From positions 1 to 64,000 of the forward strand of contig JAIKVR010000072.1 of assembly GCA_024685545.1 (NCBI GenBank): a stretch of DNA of 64,000 nucleotides, in the 5' to 3' direction. Origin of the DNA: Eubacteriales bacterium. GTDB taxonomy: Bacteria; Bacillota; Clostridia; Eubacteriales; Anaerofustaceae. A program made the position numbers and the translations under genes. Shown here in pieces: positions 1 through 9,945 of this stretch (position 1 is its first letter; every line of letters begins with the position of its first letter). The notes beneath the pieces were generated by a model. That model had not been told where the DNA came from. It saw only the letters and a program-made list of their open reading frames with translations, and did no database searches.

Positions 1-209
1 CCCTGATTTGTTTTCCGTTTTTTCTGATATATCAATCTTTGTAAACTCTATGGCATTATGAAATGCTGTCAATAAGCAGTTCTTTCTCAGCTCTCTGCCT
101 GTGGGTGGCATAACATGACCCACCGTTTTTGATCAGAATAAAACTAATCGCAGCACCGTATACGAGAAGGCCCATTTCTTTCCGCCTTATACGAAAAATG
201 TTCCGACGA
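1..209. other. Downstream flank of the nitrogenase-like operon, no confident gene
   Basis: This stretch follows the last gene of the minus-strand operon. A 39-codon minus-strand frame starts with ATG at 175, six bases after an AAGGCGG that could serve as a ribosome binding site, and stops at 56. It has a short hydrophobic start and no family I recognise, so it may be chance. I see no GC-rich hairpin followed by a T-run, so the end of the operon transcript is not evident here. Confidence 0.3.
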
Positions 210-1622
210 CTAATCCCATGCGGAAAGTAGCCTTTTTGCATTGAGCAGCTGCTCTAAAAGATACAGAGCTCCTTTACATCCCATATGGGTCTTTGGCACC
301 ACGTTTATATACCCCGAACTCGGTATTTCAGTCTCTATACCGTATATGTTGCCGCTGTAGGCAAGGATCTGGGCTATGGTATTGGCATTTCCGAGCATGA
401 CAACGTCTTTGACTTTAGTGATGTCTTTTTCGAAGACGTCCTTGCAGCCGAGTTCTCCGAGTATATCTTTCAGTCTTTCCATTCCTGCACCTTTAAGGTC
501 ATAGCGAGGTTGCAGGACTTCCGGGGCAATGCCCAGATATCCGGAAAGATAATCGACATATGCAAAGAGCAGTGAAGGCTCTCCTTCAGCTGCATACCTG
601 AAAGTTCCTCCGAAACCGCTGTTTCCCAGGTATTTTGCGAGATAGTAAAAGATCTTGGATCTTGTTTCCTCAATATCTTTAAGAGCGGCACTGCAGTCTG
701 TCTTGAGAAGAGAAGAAATGCCGTTTATGAACTTCTCCGTAAGATCAGGTCCTATCGGCACGCAGCAGAAGTTAAATGATGGGATACATGAGACTTTTTC
801 CAGATATTCGGCAGTCTCTCTGCATCTCTCCTCGGCCAAAAAAACATTGGCATCCGCCTTTGAAAGATCCTTAAGCTCATCCATTGAGCAGAAGGCCCCT
901 ACAGCACAGTTTATATCTATTCCGCATAGATCAAGAAGCCTCGTCATCTCTTCAAGGTCACCGTCCATATGAAGGCTTCTAGTATATAGGCCAAAAAGGT
1001 TTATGGAAGGCCTTTTCCGCCCCGGATCCGAGGAGGCATTGCCATGGAAATCATCGGACGGGTACTCATCACCGGATGAATTATCTGCAGACAATGCGAA
1101 CTTCTTTATAAGTGCAAGCACGGTTTTGTCGTATCCCGTAAACATGTCTTCCGAGAGGCCCGGAGCATCCACATAAAGGTAGGGAATGCCTGTTTCCTTA
1201 GAGATCTCCTTAATATCCGATTCGAGAGATTCTGAAAGAAGAGATGTGCCGGGAGCCTGCACTACGGATATGAGAGAATAGCGCCTTTCGGAAAGTATAT
1301 CATTAAGGGCTCTTCTCAGCTGCTCCGCCGTTCCGAAAATGAAGTCCTCGTATCTGAGGTTCGTTGCGGGAATAAGAGGGGATCCGGTAAAGAACTGGCT
1401 TCTGATGAGCTTGTCATCCATGGCATTCGACAACCTCAAATCTCCCCCAAGGCCCAGCAGAGCCTGACCGTTTATAGCGGACTGCCCTGTTCCGAAGCCG
1501 TAGTATGTCTTGCAGCCGTGAGGACCGTTTATGAGGACTACGCTGTCTCTGATCCCTTCGCAGGCTGATATTGCGCCTGTGATATAGTCAGCAGTAGTAC
1601 TTCTCAAATACTGATCTGTCAT
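210..1622 (-). CDS. Nitrogenase component 1-like protein, NifK/BchB-like subunit
   Basis: A 470-residue member of the nitrogenase component 1 superfamily, the likely beta-type partner of the NifD-like half of the gene before it. Seen: an N-terminal Cys pair, Cys21 and Cys37 (in [10 protein letters not shown]), at the place where family members hold the P cluster or a 4Fe-4S cluster. The third cluster Cys expected near residues 119-130 (V-V-Q-A-P-G-T-S) is absent. A His-x-x-Cys (KTHMGC) lies near the C terminus. The start is ATG at 1622 with an AGGTGG ribosome binding site; it overlaps the preceding gene by 35 bases, which suggests coupled translation and a fixed subunit ratio. No NifE, NifN or NifB is present, so dinitrogen fixation is unlikely. 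The substrate is unknown; known relatives reduce tetrapyrroles (DPOR, COR, CfbCD) or C-S bonds (methylthio-alkane reductase). Confidence 0.85.
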   Translation of the reverse strand: MTDQYLRSTTADYITGAISACEGIRDSVVLINGPHGCKTYYGFGTGQSAINGQALLGLGGDLRLSNAMDDKLIRSQFFTGSPLIPATNLRYEDFIFGTAEQLRRALNDILSERRYSLISVVQAPGTSLLSESLESDIKEISKETGIPYLYVDAPGLSEDMFTGYDKTVLALIKKFALSADNSSGDEYPSDDFHGNASSDPGRKRPSINLFGLYTRSLHMDGDLEEMTRLLDLCGIDINCAVGAFCSMDELKDLSKADANVFLAEERCRETAEYLEKVSCIPSFNFCCVPIGPDLTEKFINGISSLLKTDCSAALKDIEETRSKIFYYLAKYLGNSGFGGTFRYAAEGEPSLLFAYVDYLSGYLGIAPEVLQPRYDLKGAGMERLKDILGELGCKDVFEKDITKVKDVVMLGNANTIAQILAYSGNIYGIETEIPSSGYINVVPKTHMGCKGALYLLEQLLNAKRLLSAWD

Positions 1623-3864
1623 TTTTCCACCTGCCTTTTAACTCCGTTCCCATATTCTTTATCCATCTGTATGCTTCGTCCGTTCCAGAGGTAAAGCCCG
1701 TCCCTATGGACCGGGGCAGCATGATGACTTTAGATCCTTCCGGAGTCTTGGAAAGAATGGAGGGATCCGTGGTAAGTATCAGCTTCGGTCTGATTCTCTC
1801 TGCTTTTGCTGAAAACTCTTCTCTGTCTTTTCCGTAAGCTTCAGAGAATCTGTACGTCCAGCCCTGATTATCCGCTTCGTTTTCCGGAGTGAGAACGTAT
1901 TTCAGATCCAGCTCAAGATCCTGCAGGAGCTCCTTTACCCAGGGCGAAGAATTTCCCAGGAAGGCCATGACGTCGATACCTTCGAAAGACTGCCTTAGGC
2001 TTCTAAGTGCAGCATTGTACTCATTGGTTCCTTTTTCTATGAGGACCGCAGCCTCCTTTTCCTTTGAATACAGAATACCAAGCTTCGTGACGAGATCCCT
2101 TGTCTCCCCAAATCCTCTCGGGAAGCTGTCTGCTATAAAACTGCAGCCGTATTTGTTTTCAAAGAGCTCTTTTATCTCTCTGCCCAGCTTATCCTCCCTT
2201 GCCATGATGCAGTAGGGCGCTCTCAGAAAGCCGTTTATCTCTTCCATGGTCGTATCGTATAGGTACCTGCAGTTGACCCGTATGCCCATAGCTTTGAGGA
2301 GAGCTTCTATCTTTTCGTAATTGTCCTGAGTGTTAAGCGACCAGTTGAGCTCGTATACGATGTTTATGGAATCTTTATCGACGTTTTCGACAGGTTTGAT
2401 TGCCTCGTTTGCTATCGCTTTGTAGCAAAAGGCCATGCCGTCGTTGTAATCGCCGACTTCCACTCCGTCAGCATGGATTATATACATATCGACGCCCATT
2501 GCTTTGAGTTCATCTTTTACAGGTTCCAGATCGTCGCCTGAGAGGCCAGGTATGCATGATGTTACTGCAACTATATACTTGTTTCCCTTTTTTGCAAGCT
2601 CCAGAGCCTTTTCCCTGAAATGCTCTGCACCTCCGTAAACTGCGTCTCTTATGTCTATATCGGTATTATCGAAATGCTGAGGAATAAATGAAGGATAGAT
2701 AATTCCTCTTGAGAAGAGCCCGTTCCTGCCGTAGGAGCTTAGTCCATTGACCGCGTAGCTCGTGCAACTCTTAGGCGCATGGCCAAGGACCGCAGCGTCT
2801 TTGATATGTACCGCTAGGTCCACCGCACCTCTGTATGAACAGCCGGAAAGAGGCACCCTGCTGAAGGGATCAGACAGAGCTCTTTTTTTGGGGACTGACG
2901 CAGCGCCTGATGGCTGTACGTTTTCTGAGGCGGTATCGGTTCTCTGTTCACCGGTCACAGTTTCCTTATCTGTGCCTGCTTTTTCGCAAGCCTCGCAGTC
3001 TCCGAAAGCCGAGATTTCATTTTGCTGTCCTGTCCGACTCTGTAATCCGGCATCTGATCCAAGACCTTCTCCCCGCATGAAAAGCTCCATCTGCTCCTCG
3101 GAAAGAGGCTTGGCCGGGTAAAGCTGCAGACCTTCCCGTATATGTTCTGCCAATCCCCTGAAAAGCTCCGCTTCCCTGGAGCCCGGATCCATCTCTGTCA
3201 GGGTCTTTGCTTCTCTTTCCGCTTTAAGGAAAGCTTCGCTGCGGGGCAGTGAAAGACAGATCGGAAGATCTACAGCCCTTGCAAACTCATAGACTCTTTC
3301 TTTTTCATCTCCGGCTCCTCTGGAATTGTAGATGATACCGGCTATCCTTGAGCCGTCAGGATCAAGATTGTTTATTCCGTGGAGTATGTTGTTGGCCGCA
3401 TATATGGACATGGCTTCCCCGCTGGTAACAAGGAATATGCCCTGAGCATATTCTTTCCTCACCGGCACCGCGAAACCTCCACATACCACATCTCCCAAAA
3501 CGTCGTAGACCACGACGTCATAGGGGTCCAAAACGCGGTGTTTGTTCAGGAATTCAAAAGCCGTTAGTATTCCTCTTCCCGCACAGCCTTTACCTGGCCT
3601 CGGGCCTCCGGCTTCTATACAGCCTGCTCCCATATATCCTTCAGCAAGGACGTCGTCCGGCTTCTGATCATCGGGCGACGTATTGAGAAGGTAATCCAGG
3701 ACTGTAGTTATCCTCTGTCCGTGATGGAGCAGTCTGGTCGAATCGTGCTTAGGGTCACAGCCTATCTGAAGGACCTTCGTTCCAAGAGCCGCAAGGGCCG
3801 CCGAAAGATTTGCACTTACGGTGGACTTTCCAATACCGCCTTTCCCGTAAACAGCTATCTGCAT
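1588..3864 (-). CDS. NifH-like reductase fused to NifD-like nitrogenase component 1
   Basis: A 758-residue fusion. Residues 1-260 are a NifH/BchL/CfbC-type ATPase: P-loop GKGGIGKS at 8-15, and both cluster-ligand Cys of the Fe protein family, Cys94 (GKGCAGRG) and Cys128 (DVVCGGFA). Residues about 265-330 form a hydrophilic, low-complexity linker. Residues about 335-758 are a NifD-like domain with all three N-terminal cluster Cys: Cys342 (GCSYRGA), Cys367 (APKSCTSY) and Cys437 ([12 protein letters not shown]). In known nitrogenases and DPOR/COR the reductase and the catalytic subunit are separate proteins that dock transiently, so a covalent fusion is unusual. The reading frame runs through the linker with no stop. 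ATG at 3864 has an AGAGGTG ribosome binding site and lies four bases after the ABC ATPase gene. Expected role: ATP-driven electron delivery to a reductive enzyme of unknown substrate, in the cytoplasm. Confidence 0.88.
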   Translation of the reverse strand: MQIAVYGKGGIGKSTVSANLSAALAALGTKVLQIGCDPKHDSTRLLHHGQRITTVLDYLLNTSPDDQKPDDVLAEGYMGAGCIEAGGPRPGKGCAGRGILTAFEFLNKHRVLDPYDVVVYDVLGDVVCGGFAVPVRKEYAQGIFLVTSGEAMSIYAANNILHGINNLDPDGSRIAGIIYNSRGAGDEKERVYEFARAVDLPICLSLPRSEAFLKAEREAKTLTEMDPGSREAELFRGLAEHIREGLQLYPAKPLSEEQMELFMRGEGLGSDAGLQSRTGQQNEISAFGDCEACEKAGTDKETVTGEQRTDTASENVQPSGAASVPKKRALSDPFSRVPLSGCSYRGAVDLAVHIKDAAVLGHAPKSCTSYAVNGLSSYGRNGLFSRGIIYPSFIPQHFDNTDIDIRDAVYGGAEHFREKALELAKKGNKYIVAVTSCIPGLSGDDLEPVKDELKAMGVDMYIIHADGVEVGDYNDGMAFCYKAIANEAIKPVENVDKDSINIVYELNWSLNTQDNYEKIEALLKAMGIRVNCRYLYDTTMEEINGFLRAPYCIMAREDKLGREIKELFENKYGCSFIADSFPRGFGETRDLVTKLGILYSKEKEAAVLIEKGTNEYNAALRSLRQSFEGIDVMAFLGNSSPWVKELLQDLELDLKYVLTPENEADNQGWTYRFSEAYGKDREEFSAKAERIRPKLILTTDPSILSKTPEGSKVIMLPRSIGTGFTSGTDEAYRWIKNMGTELKGRWKNDRSVFEKYYC

Positions 3865-3868
3865 TTTT

Positions 3869-4828
3869 TCACCTCTTCAAAGGATTAAAACAGGCAACAT
3901 AATGAGTGCCATTGACATGGCTCAGTTCGGGAAGCTGATATCTGCACTGTTCTGTGCAATATTCGCAGCGTTGAGCAAACGGGCAACCGTTATGCACCAC
4001 AAGCGGGCTTGGAGCTTCTCCGGCAAGCAGCTTTATATCTTCATCCTGATCGCAGTGAACGTCGAATATCGAATCGAGCAACGCCTCTGTATAAGGATGC
4101 ATATATTCTTCCTGAAGCGTTTCGCTGTCAAGAAATTCGACTATTCTTCCAAGATACATTATAGCGACACGCTGCGTGACACTTCTTACCAGTGCCAGAT
4201 CATGACCTATAAACAAACAGCCTATATTATTCTCTTCAACAAGTTCAACAAGAAGCTTTGCGATCTGATTCTGGATAGAAACATCCAGCGCACCGGTCGC
4301 CTCGTCACATATCAGGATCTTAGGGCTTATAGCGATCGCCCTGGCTATCGCGACTCTCTGAAGCTGTCCTCCGGAAAGCTCATGAGGGTAACGCATAAGG
4401 AACTCTGCCGGAAGGCCGACCTTGGCGAGCAGTTCTTCGGCTTCCGCCATGGCTTCATCTTTTGAGACATGGTCGTAATTGACCCGCGGCTCGCAGAGGT
4501 ACGTTCCAATGCGCATACGCGGCGAGAAAGAGCTCAATGGATCCTGGAAAACCATCTGGATACTGCGTCTGAACTTGGCGAATTCTTTTTTCTTCATATG
4601 CGTGTATTCCACGCCGTCCAGCGTTATCGAACCCGAAGTGACCGGCAGCGACCCTGCTATCATTTTTGCAATCGTACTTTTGCCGCATCCGCTCTCTCCG
4701 ACCAGTCCGAGAGTTTCGCCTCTCGATAAGGTAAAACTGACATCGGAAACCGCATACAGTTTTTTCTTTTTTACAGGGAACTCTTTGGATACGTTTTTTA
4801 TCTCAAGCAATACTGCATTATCTGGCAA
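3869..4828 (-). CDS. Peptide/nickel-type ABC transporter ATP-binding protein, OppF/DppF-like
   Basis: A 319-residue ATPase of the Opp/Dpp/Nik class, powering import with the OppD-like protein. Walker A GESGCGKS near residue 44, signature [14 protein letters not shown], Walker [13 protein letters not shown]. The C-terminal oligopeptide-family extension holds a Cys set ([14 protein letters not shown]) of the kind that binds a 4Fe-4S cluster in this family. The start is TTG at 4828 after GGGAGGTAATCG, overlapping the previous ATPase gene by 11 bases. The next gene begins five bases downstream, tying the importer to the nitrogenase-like enzyme in one transcript. Peptide, nickel-chelate and heme importers cannot be told apart from the ATPase. 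Confidence 0.92.
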   Translation of the reverse strand: MPDNAVLLEIKNVSKEFPVKKKKLYAVSDVSFTLSRGETLGLVGESGCGKSTIAKMIAGSLPVTSGSITLDGVEYTHMKKKEFAKFRRSIQMVFQDPLSSFSPRMRIGTYLCEPRVNYDHVSKDEAMAEAEELLAKVGLPAEFLMRYPHELSGGQLQRVAIARAIAISPKILICDEATGALDVSIQNQIAKLLVELVEENNIGCLFIGHDLALVRSVTQRVAIMYLGRIVEFLDSETLQEEYMHPYTEALLDSIFDVHCDQDEDIKLLAGEAPSPLVVHNGCPFAQRCEYCTEQCRYQLPELSHVNGTHYVACFNPLKR

Positions 4829-5612
4829 AACGATTACCTCCCATCTTCGGGACTGCGTCGATCAGGTCCTTGGTGTATTGTTCCTTCGGGTCGATTATTA
4901 TTTCATCTCTGGTCCCAAACTCGACCATCTGACTCGTTTTCATCACTCCTATCTTATCTGAAAGATACGATGCCACGCCCATATTATGGGTAACAAGTAT
5001 TATTGTCGCACCGTATTTATCGCGCAGTTCTCTAAGTTCATGGACCACCTGAGCCTGTATCGTAACGTCGAGCGCAGATGTCGGTTCATCCGCAAGGAGG
5101 AGCTTTGGCTGCGCAGTCATCCCCATTGCTATGCCGACTCGCTGCTTCATGCCGCCGGATAATTCAAACGGATAAGATGCCATGACACGGTTTGCATCAG
5201 TCAGGTGCATGCGCTTGAGCATATCGGTTGCCTTATCGTAGCTTTCTTCTCTTGAGATCCTCTCGTGAGTTCTTATGGCTTCTACATACTGGCTTTTTAT
5301 CAGTTTTATCGGGTCCATCGACGCGCCGACATCCTGAAATATCATGGCTATGTCTTTTCCACGCAGTTCTTCCTGTTCACGCTCGGACAGGCTGAGCAGA
5401 TTCCTGCCGTCAAGGATTATTTCTCCTTCAGTGACTTTTCCTCCCGGAGGGAGAAGACCGAGAATGGCGCGGACCATCGTTGTTTTTCCACTTCCGCTCT
5501 CACCCACAAGGCTCACTATCTCTCCCTTTTCAACACTGAAAGATACATTGTTTACCGCAGAAGTACCGTTCTGATATCTTATGGTACAGTTTTTTACTTC
5601 AAGCAAACTCAT
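4818..5612 (-). CDS. Peptide/nickel-type ABC transporter ATP-binding protein, OppD/DppD-like
   Basis: A 264-residue ATPase that would pair with the OppF-like subunit under the two permeases. Walker A GESGSGKT near residue 37, signature LSGGMKQRVGIAMG, Walker B LLLADEPTSALD. It ends about 60 residues earlier than typical OppD/DppD and so lacks the Cys-containing C-terminal extension that its partner keeps; of the two ATPases only the OppF-like one can carry the cluster. Short NikD-type proteins also lack it, which leans slightly toward a nickel/chelate transporter. It starts 12 bases after the OppC-like gene. Confidence 0.92.
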   Translation of the reverse strand: MSLLEVKNCTIRYQNGTSAVNNVSFSVEKGEIVSLVGESGSGKTTMVRAILGLLPPGGKVTEGEIILDGRNLLSLSEREQEELRGKDIAMIFQDVGASMDPIKLIKSQYVEAIRTHERISREESYDKATDMLKRMHLTDANRVMASYPFELSGGMKQRVGIAMGMTAQPKLLLADEPTSALDVTIQAQVVHELRELRDKYGATIILVTHNMGVASYLSDKIGVMKTSQMVEFGTRDEIIIDPKEQYTKDLIDAVPKMGGNRFAR

Positions 5613-5624
5613 CTCCAGGCCCTC

Positions 5625-6473
5625 CTACCAGACGCTTTCCTTCGGATTCATAAGATCCTGGATACTGTCGCTTAAAAAATTAAAGATAACGACATTGATC
5701 AGAATAATAAGCCCCGGGAAAGTAAGCATCCACGAAGCCTGATACATAAAGTTTTTCCCTTCGGAAAGCATAAAGCCCCATTCCGGTGTGGGCGGAGGTG
5801 ATCCGAGGCCCAGAAGCGACAGGCCCGAGATCGTCAGCAATTTGCTCCCGATGCTTTGAAATATATTCACAAGAAGTGCAGGAAGGACATTAGGTATGAT
5901 GTATACCATCAGGATCTTCCAGTCAGAAGCTCCGCCCATCTTTGCCTGTTCTATATAGACATTGTTTTTTATCGATAAAACAAGAGATCTGCTTGTCCTT
6001 GCAAACCCTGTCCAGCTCGTCAGGCACATGGCAAGGATCATGTTCGTAACACCGGTCCCGATAAAACTGACCAGCGCGATGGTGAATATAGAGCCGGGAA
6101 AAGCCATCAGCGTGTCGCAGAATCTCATAAGCAGCGAGTCAAAGACTCCACCCATATAACCTGCAGCTGTGCCTATGAGAATACCGATGAAAGATACGAT
6201 TCCCGTGACCGCAAATGCGATAAGCAGCGAGGTTTTCCCTCCATAAAGGATACGTGAGTAAATATCTCTTCCCAGCTGATCGGTTCCGAAGATAAATCTG
6301 CTGCTTGGAGCTTCCAGCATATGGTCGTAATGCGTTTCCAATGGGTCATAAGGGGCAAGATAGCTGGCAAATAATGAAAAACAGATAAACAGAACAGTAA
6401 AAAACAAAGCAACAGCAAATTTGATCCTGGCTATTATTCTTGACCGGCTCAGCGGCTTTTTCATCTTCTTCAT
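5625..6473 (-). CDS. Peptide/nickel-type ABC transporter permease, OppC/DppC-like
   Basis: A 282-residue inner-membrane permease. It has the N-terminal OppC_N segment (first membrane helix near residues 15-40), a P-Y-D-P motif after it, then five more hydrophobic helices. The cytoplasmic coupling loop EQAKMGGASDWKI (EAA-like motif) contacts the ATPase. The ATG overlaps the stop of the OppB-like gene as ATGA, which implies translational coupling. The ligand depends on the solute-binding protein and is not deducible here. Confidence 0.92.
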   Translation of the reverse strand: MKKMKKPLSRSRIIARIKFAVALFFTVLFICFSLFASYLAPYDPLETHYDHMLEAPSSRFIFGTDQLGRDIYSRILYGGKTSLLIAFAVTGIVSFIGILIGTAAGYMGGVFDSLLMRFCDTLMAFPGSIFTIALVSFIGTGVTNMILAMCLTSWTGFARTSRSLVLSIKNNVYIEQAKMGGASDWKILMVYIIPNVLPALLVNIFQSIGSKLLTISGLSLLGLGSPPPTPEWGFMLSEGKNFMYQASWMLTFPGLIILINVVIFNFLSDSIQDLMNPKESVW

Positions 6474-7411
6474 TTCGCCTGCATCCCCCTCCTGATACGA
6501 GGATCAATGAACTGATATGAGATATCAACGACCAGATTAACGATCACGTATATAAATCCCATCCAGAGCACATATCCCTGGACAAGATAATAGTCCCTTG
6601 CCGTGATCGCACCCATTGCCGCAGATCCTATTCCGTTCCATCCAAATACAGTCTCAACTATCATAGTGCCCCCGAGCATGCCTCCGAAGGACATGCCCAG
6701 CATGGTTATGACGGCAAGAAGCGAGTTTGGCAAAACGTGTCTGAATATTATCTTTTTCTTACTCAGCCCTCTTGATTTGAGACCGGAGATGTATTCCTCT
6801 GACATCTGTTCAACCATAACGGCCCTGATGCGCCGTATGTAGTAGGCAGAATTCGTGATGCCTAAAGTAAGTGTCGGCATTATAAGGCCTTTCCAAGACG
6901 TAAACCCTGCGACCGGAAGCCATTTGAGCTGTACGCCGAACAGATAGACCAGTATCATTCCAAACCAGAATGACGGAATGGAAACACCTATGAACGACAT
7001 GAACCTTATGATGTAATCGGCGATCTTGTTTTTATAAACCGCCGAAAGGATGCCGAGTGGAAAAGAAATGATGATCATCATAATAAAGGCGCTGCAGGCG
7101 AGTTTTATGGTGTTGGGAAGCTTTCGCCATAACGCCTGATTTACCGGTTGACTGTATTTGACGGAATAACCGAAATCCCCGTGAAATATGTTTTTGAGCC
7201 AGTTCCAGTACTGTATCCAGAAAGGTTTATCAAATCCGTATTCCTCATTCAGCCTCTCGATGGTCTCCGTATCGTGAGGCAGACCCAATGAATCAATGAG
7301 GACTTCGATTGGATCGGAAGGAAGCAGATATAAAAGTCCGTAAGTAAGTATTGATAATCCTGTGAGGATTATCAGCAGAGATATCATTCTGTCTTTAATT
7401 TGCTTAAGCAT
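6470..7411 (-). CDS. Peptide/nickel-type ABC transporter permease, OppB/DppB-like
   Basis: A 313-residue permease with six predicted membrane helices. It shows the family features D-P-I-E-V near residue 32, the loop with GFDKPFWIQYWNW after helix 1, and the EAA-like coupling loop YISGLKSRGLSKKKI. It forms the translocation pore with the OppC-like protein. It is separated from the solute-binding protein gene by 186 bases containing a hairpin, so the transcript may be processed or attenuated there. Confidence 0.92.
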   Translation of the reverse strand: MLKQIKDRMISLLIILTGLSILTYGLLYLLPSDPIEVLIDSLGLPHDTETIERLNEEYGFDKPFWIQYWNWLKNIFHGDFGYSVKYSQPVNQALWRKLPNTIKLACSAFIMMIIISFPLGILSAVYKNKIADYIIRFMSFIGVSIPSFWFGMILVYLFGVQLKWLPVAGFTSWKGLIMPTLTLGITNSAYYIRRIRAVMVEQMSEEYISGLKSRGLSKKKIIFRHVLPNSLLAVITMLGMSFGGMLGGTMIVETVFGWNGIGSAAMGAITARDYYLVQGYVLWMGFIYVIVNLVVDISYQFIDPRIRRGMQAK

Positions 7412-7532
7412 GGGATCTCGCTCCTTTTCTCAAACAAAATGCAATTTCCAAAGGGCAGCACCCCAAATATGTTTATCGAGGCGTCTCCCTTTTAGAATAA
7501 AAAGAAGTCAAAATCATTCAGGTAATACAAAC

Positions 7533-7572
7533 AAGGCAGCTGCCCCAGGTTTCCCTAGGGCATTGCCGCCTT
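7533..7572 (-). terminator. Hairpin between binding-protein and permease genes
   Basis: An inverted repeat AAGGC(A/G)GC...GCCGCCTT closes a stem of about 13 pairs with a mismatch in the middle. On the minus strand it lies between the stop of the solute-binding protein gene and the start of the OppB-like gene. No strong T-run follows, so it is more likely a partial terminator or an mRNA-stabilising stem. Such stems commonly raise the amount of binding protein over permease. Confidence 0.5.
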
Positions 7573-7597
7573 AATCAAGGAGTGTTTGAAATAAGTA

Positions 7598-9130
7598 TTA
7601 TTTCATCGTCCAGGTGTTATCGAGTACGTAGTAATCGATAGGATAGATATCAAGATCGTTGAGCTTATCCGTGTTGATAACGTCATAGTTTGCTGTTGCG
7701 GCATAGAAGATGGCCGGGCAATCGTCGGCAATTATCTGGGCTGCTTCGCCGAAGACTTTTGCTCTTTCCTCAGGAGTAAAAGCGTTGTTGAGTTTGACCA
7801 CGATCGCCTCAAATTCATCGGAATGATAACCGGAATAGTTATCCGTACCGGCATCGGACCATCTGTTCGTCATGTAGGACTGTCCGTCGCCGTTGTTCAT
7901 CGTCTGCCAGCCGGCATTGCCGAGAATATCGAAATCACCCGCTTTTCTTTTGTCGGATACGCTTTCCATCGGATCCAGTTCAACATGGATTCCTACCGCT
8001 TTCCACATATCTATCATGGATACGAATACAGCCGTGTTGGAACTGCTGGAAAGAAGGATCTTAAGGACCAGCTCGTTTCCGTCCTTATCAAGGACGTATC
8101 CTTCATCGTTCTTCTGCGTATATCCAGCCTTTTCCAGATACTCCTTTGCTTTTTCAACATCGTAATCAGGAGCTTTGACATTGCTCAGATCATATCCCGT
8201 GCTGTCCGGGAAGCACTTTGCGAGAGGCTCTGCCGTTCCGTTTCCTGAGACCTGTGCAAGCACCGTTCTGTCCAGAGCATAAGCAAGAGCAAGACGGAGA
8301 TTCTTATCAGCGGTGGGTCTTCCTTCTCTGCAGTTGATGGCTATATCATTCTCTCTTGTGCCTAAGGCATCAATTCTTTTTAAATTGCTGTGTCCTTCCA
8401 TCAGGGGCAGTGTTGCGGTAGATGGAGAATAAGCCATATCTATCTGTCCGGAGATAAGAGCCTGGATCCTCGTATCGCTCGCGATATTGTAGTTCGTTAT
8501 ATACTTGATCTTTGCAACGCCCTTCCAATAGTATTCATTGGCTTCAAGCTCCCACTTTTCATCAGGAACATGATCGATGACCTTATACGGACCGGTACAG
8601 ATGGGATAGAAATCATAATTCGACATATCCTCATCGGTATCGACTACGATGCACATTGGTTCGGTGATGACATAGATGAATGCGGCATAAGGCTCGGTGG
8701 TATGGAATACTGCGTATTCACCGTCTACTTCCGCCGAAGCCAGCTTAAGCTGATATCCTCTGCTGTTTTCTACAGCAGTCTTCTGTATGGACTCTATCGC
8801 ATGCTTTGGCGTCAGTTCTGCTCCGTTGGAGAACTTAACTCCCTTGCGGATATGGAATCTGAATGTCGTGCCGTCATCTTCGATGCTGTAACTGTCTGCA
8901 AGACACTCCACAAGCTTCATATCCTTGTCCATCGTCAAAAGCGTTTCACCGATACCGTAACGCATGGTCCACCAGCCGCCCCATCCGTTGAACGGGTTGA
9001 CGTTGGCGTTCCAATAGATAGCTACGTTCAGGTGTTTTTCTTCTTCAGGCTCTTTTGCTTTTCCGCATGATGAGAGCAGCAGCATGATCACCAGAAGCAT
9101 TGCAAGAACAGGTTTGAATCTTCTTTTCAT
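7598..9130 (-). CDS. Family-5 solute-binding lipoprotein (peptide/nickel type)
   Basis: A 510-residue extracytoplasmic binding protein of the SBP_bac_5 family, which includes OppA, DppA and NikA. A lipoprotein signal peptide ends in the lipobox L-L-S-S-C (Cys22), so the mature protein is anchored outside the membrane. The N-terminal region is Trp-rich (NGWGGWWTMRYG), and the family hinge features follow (FRFHIRKGVKFSNG near residue 91, CTGPYKV near residue 183). Family members bind peptides, nickel-histidine, heme or opines, so the ligand is open. It lies between the methyltransferase and the permeases, under the cobalamin riboswitch, which suggests import of a substrate or cofactor for the nitrogenase-like enzyme. 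Confidence 0.92.
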   Translation of the reverse strand: MKRRFKPVLAMLLVIMLLLSSCGKAKEPEEEKHLNVAIYWNANVNPFNGWGGWWTMRYGIGETLLTMDKDMKLVECLADSYSIEDDGTTFRFHIRKGVKFSNGAELTPKHAIESIQKTAVENSRGYQLKLASAEVDGEYAVFHTTEPYAAFIYVITEPMCIVVDTDEDMSNYDFYPICTGPYKVIDHVPDEKWELEANEYYWKGVAKIKYITNYNIASDTRIQALISGQIDMAYSPSTATLPLMEGHSNLKRIDALGTRENDIAINCREGRPTADKNLRLALAYALDRTVLAQVSGNGTAEPLAKCFPDSTGYDLSNVKAPDYDVEKAKEYLEKAGYTQKNDEGYVLDKDGNELVLKILLSSSSNTAVFVSMIDMWKAVGIHVELDPMESVSDKRKAGDFDILGNAGWQTMNNGDGQSYMTNRWSDAGTDNYSGYHSDEFEAIVVKLNNAFTPEERAKVFGEAAQIIADDCPAIFYAATANYDVINTDKLNDLDIYPIDYYVLDNTWTMK

Positions 9131-9187
9131 TTTTCCTCCATTTCTGTTTGGTTTAATAATATATAAGGCCTCAGCATTATATACACT

Positions 9188-9943
9188 TTATCGCGGCTTT
9201 CGGGCTACGATCAAAAAGTGTTTCGGAAGCCCTTCACCGTCGATTTGAACGGATATATCCTTAAATCCCAGCCTTATCATCTGATCCAGATCCCACTGCG
9301 GCCTTCTCTGGAAGCTCAGAGGCTGTTCAACTGCAATCTTTTCTATAATGCTGAAATCCACATTTTCCGGATTGTGCTTGTAATGGCTTCCCGGAGAAAC
9401 ATCTGCAGATTTCTTCATGGCTTCAAACTGAGCTTTGCGCGCTTCGGCTTCCTTCGCATATTCTTCATCGTGGGCGGAAAGATAGTGGTTTCCATCGTCT
9501 ATGAAGAATATGCCTCCCGGTCTCAACACCCGATATATCTCGGAATATGCGATCTCCGGGTGATCAAGATTCCACATTACGTTTCGCTGAACGACTGCAT
9601 CAAAGCTTGAATCCTCAAATGCAAGATCCTGTGCGTCCATCTGGTATGCCATGCACGACAGCCCTCTGTTTTTCATATTGGTCTTTATATATTCGACCAT
9701 TTCGGCTGAATAATCGATACTGGTGACCCTGTGCCCCTGAGAACCAAGAATCATGGAGAAAAAACCGGCACCTGCTCCATCATCGAGGATATCCATCGGC
9801 TCTTCCCCGAAAAGCTCTGAAAACCTGTCGATCCACTCCTTCCCGAGCTGACTGTCGAGTTCTTCATTGATTGCGTCAGAAAAACCATGGCTCCTCTGAT
9901 TCCAGTAGTCCTGTACCTGTGCTAGATGATCTGTTTTATCCAA
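9188..9943 (-). CDS. Class I SAM-dependent methyltransferase
   Basis: A 251-residue Rossmann-fold methyltransferase of the Methyltransf_11/25 type. Motif I DILDDGAGAGFF lies near residues 51-62, the acidic end of strand 2 is S-I-D-Y near 75, and post-motif regions are MDAQDLAF and LRPGGIFFIDD. The substrate is unknown. The start is TTG at 9943, only two bases after the T-run of the leader terminator; the only plausible ribosome binding site (AAGGAAGG) lies inside the 3' arm of that terminator stem, so folding would block both transcription and translation. It is the first gene of the B12-regulated operon. It could modify the imported compound or the product of the nitrogenase-like complex. 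Confidence 0.88.
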   Translation of the reverse strand: MDKTDHLAQVQDYWNQRSHGFSDAINEELDSQLGKEWIDRFSELFGEEPMDILDDGAGAGFFSMILGSQGHRVTSIDYSAEMVEYIKTNMKNRGLSCMAYQMDAQDLAFEDSSFDAVVQRNVMWNLDHPEIAYSEIYRVLRPGGIFFIDDGNHYLSAHDEEYAKEAEARKAQFEAMKKSADVSPGSHYKHNPENVDFSIIEKIAVEQPLSFQRRPQWDLDQMIRLGFKDISVQIDGEGLPKHFLIVARKPR

Positions 9944-9945
9944 TT

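Noticed and set aside
56..241. 61-codon minus-strand frame overlapping the end of the NifK-like gene
   Set aside because: No domain, weak start, and it overlaps a well-supported gene; kept only as a remark on the flank.
210..3864. True nitrogen-fixing nitrogenase
   Set aside because: No NifB, NifE or NifN, one subunit lacks a cluster Cys, NifH is fused, and the operon context (importer, methyltransferase, B12 riboswitch) is wrong for dinitrogen fixation.
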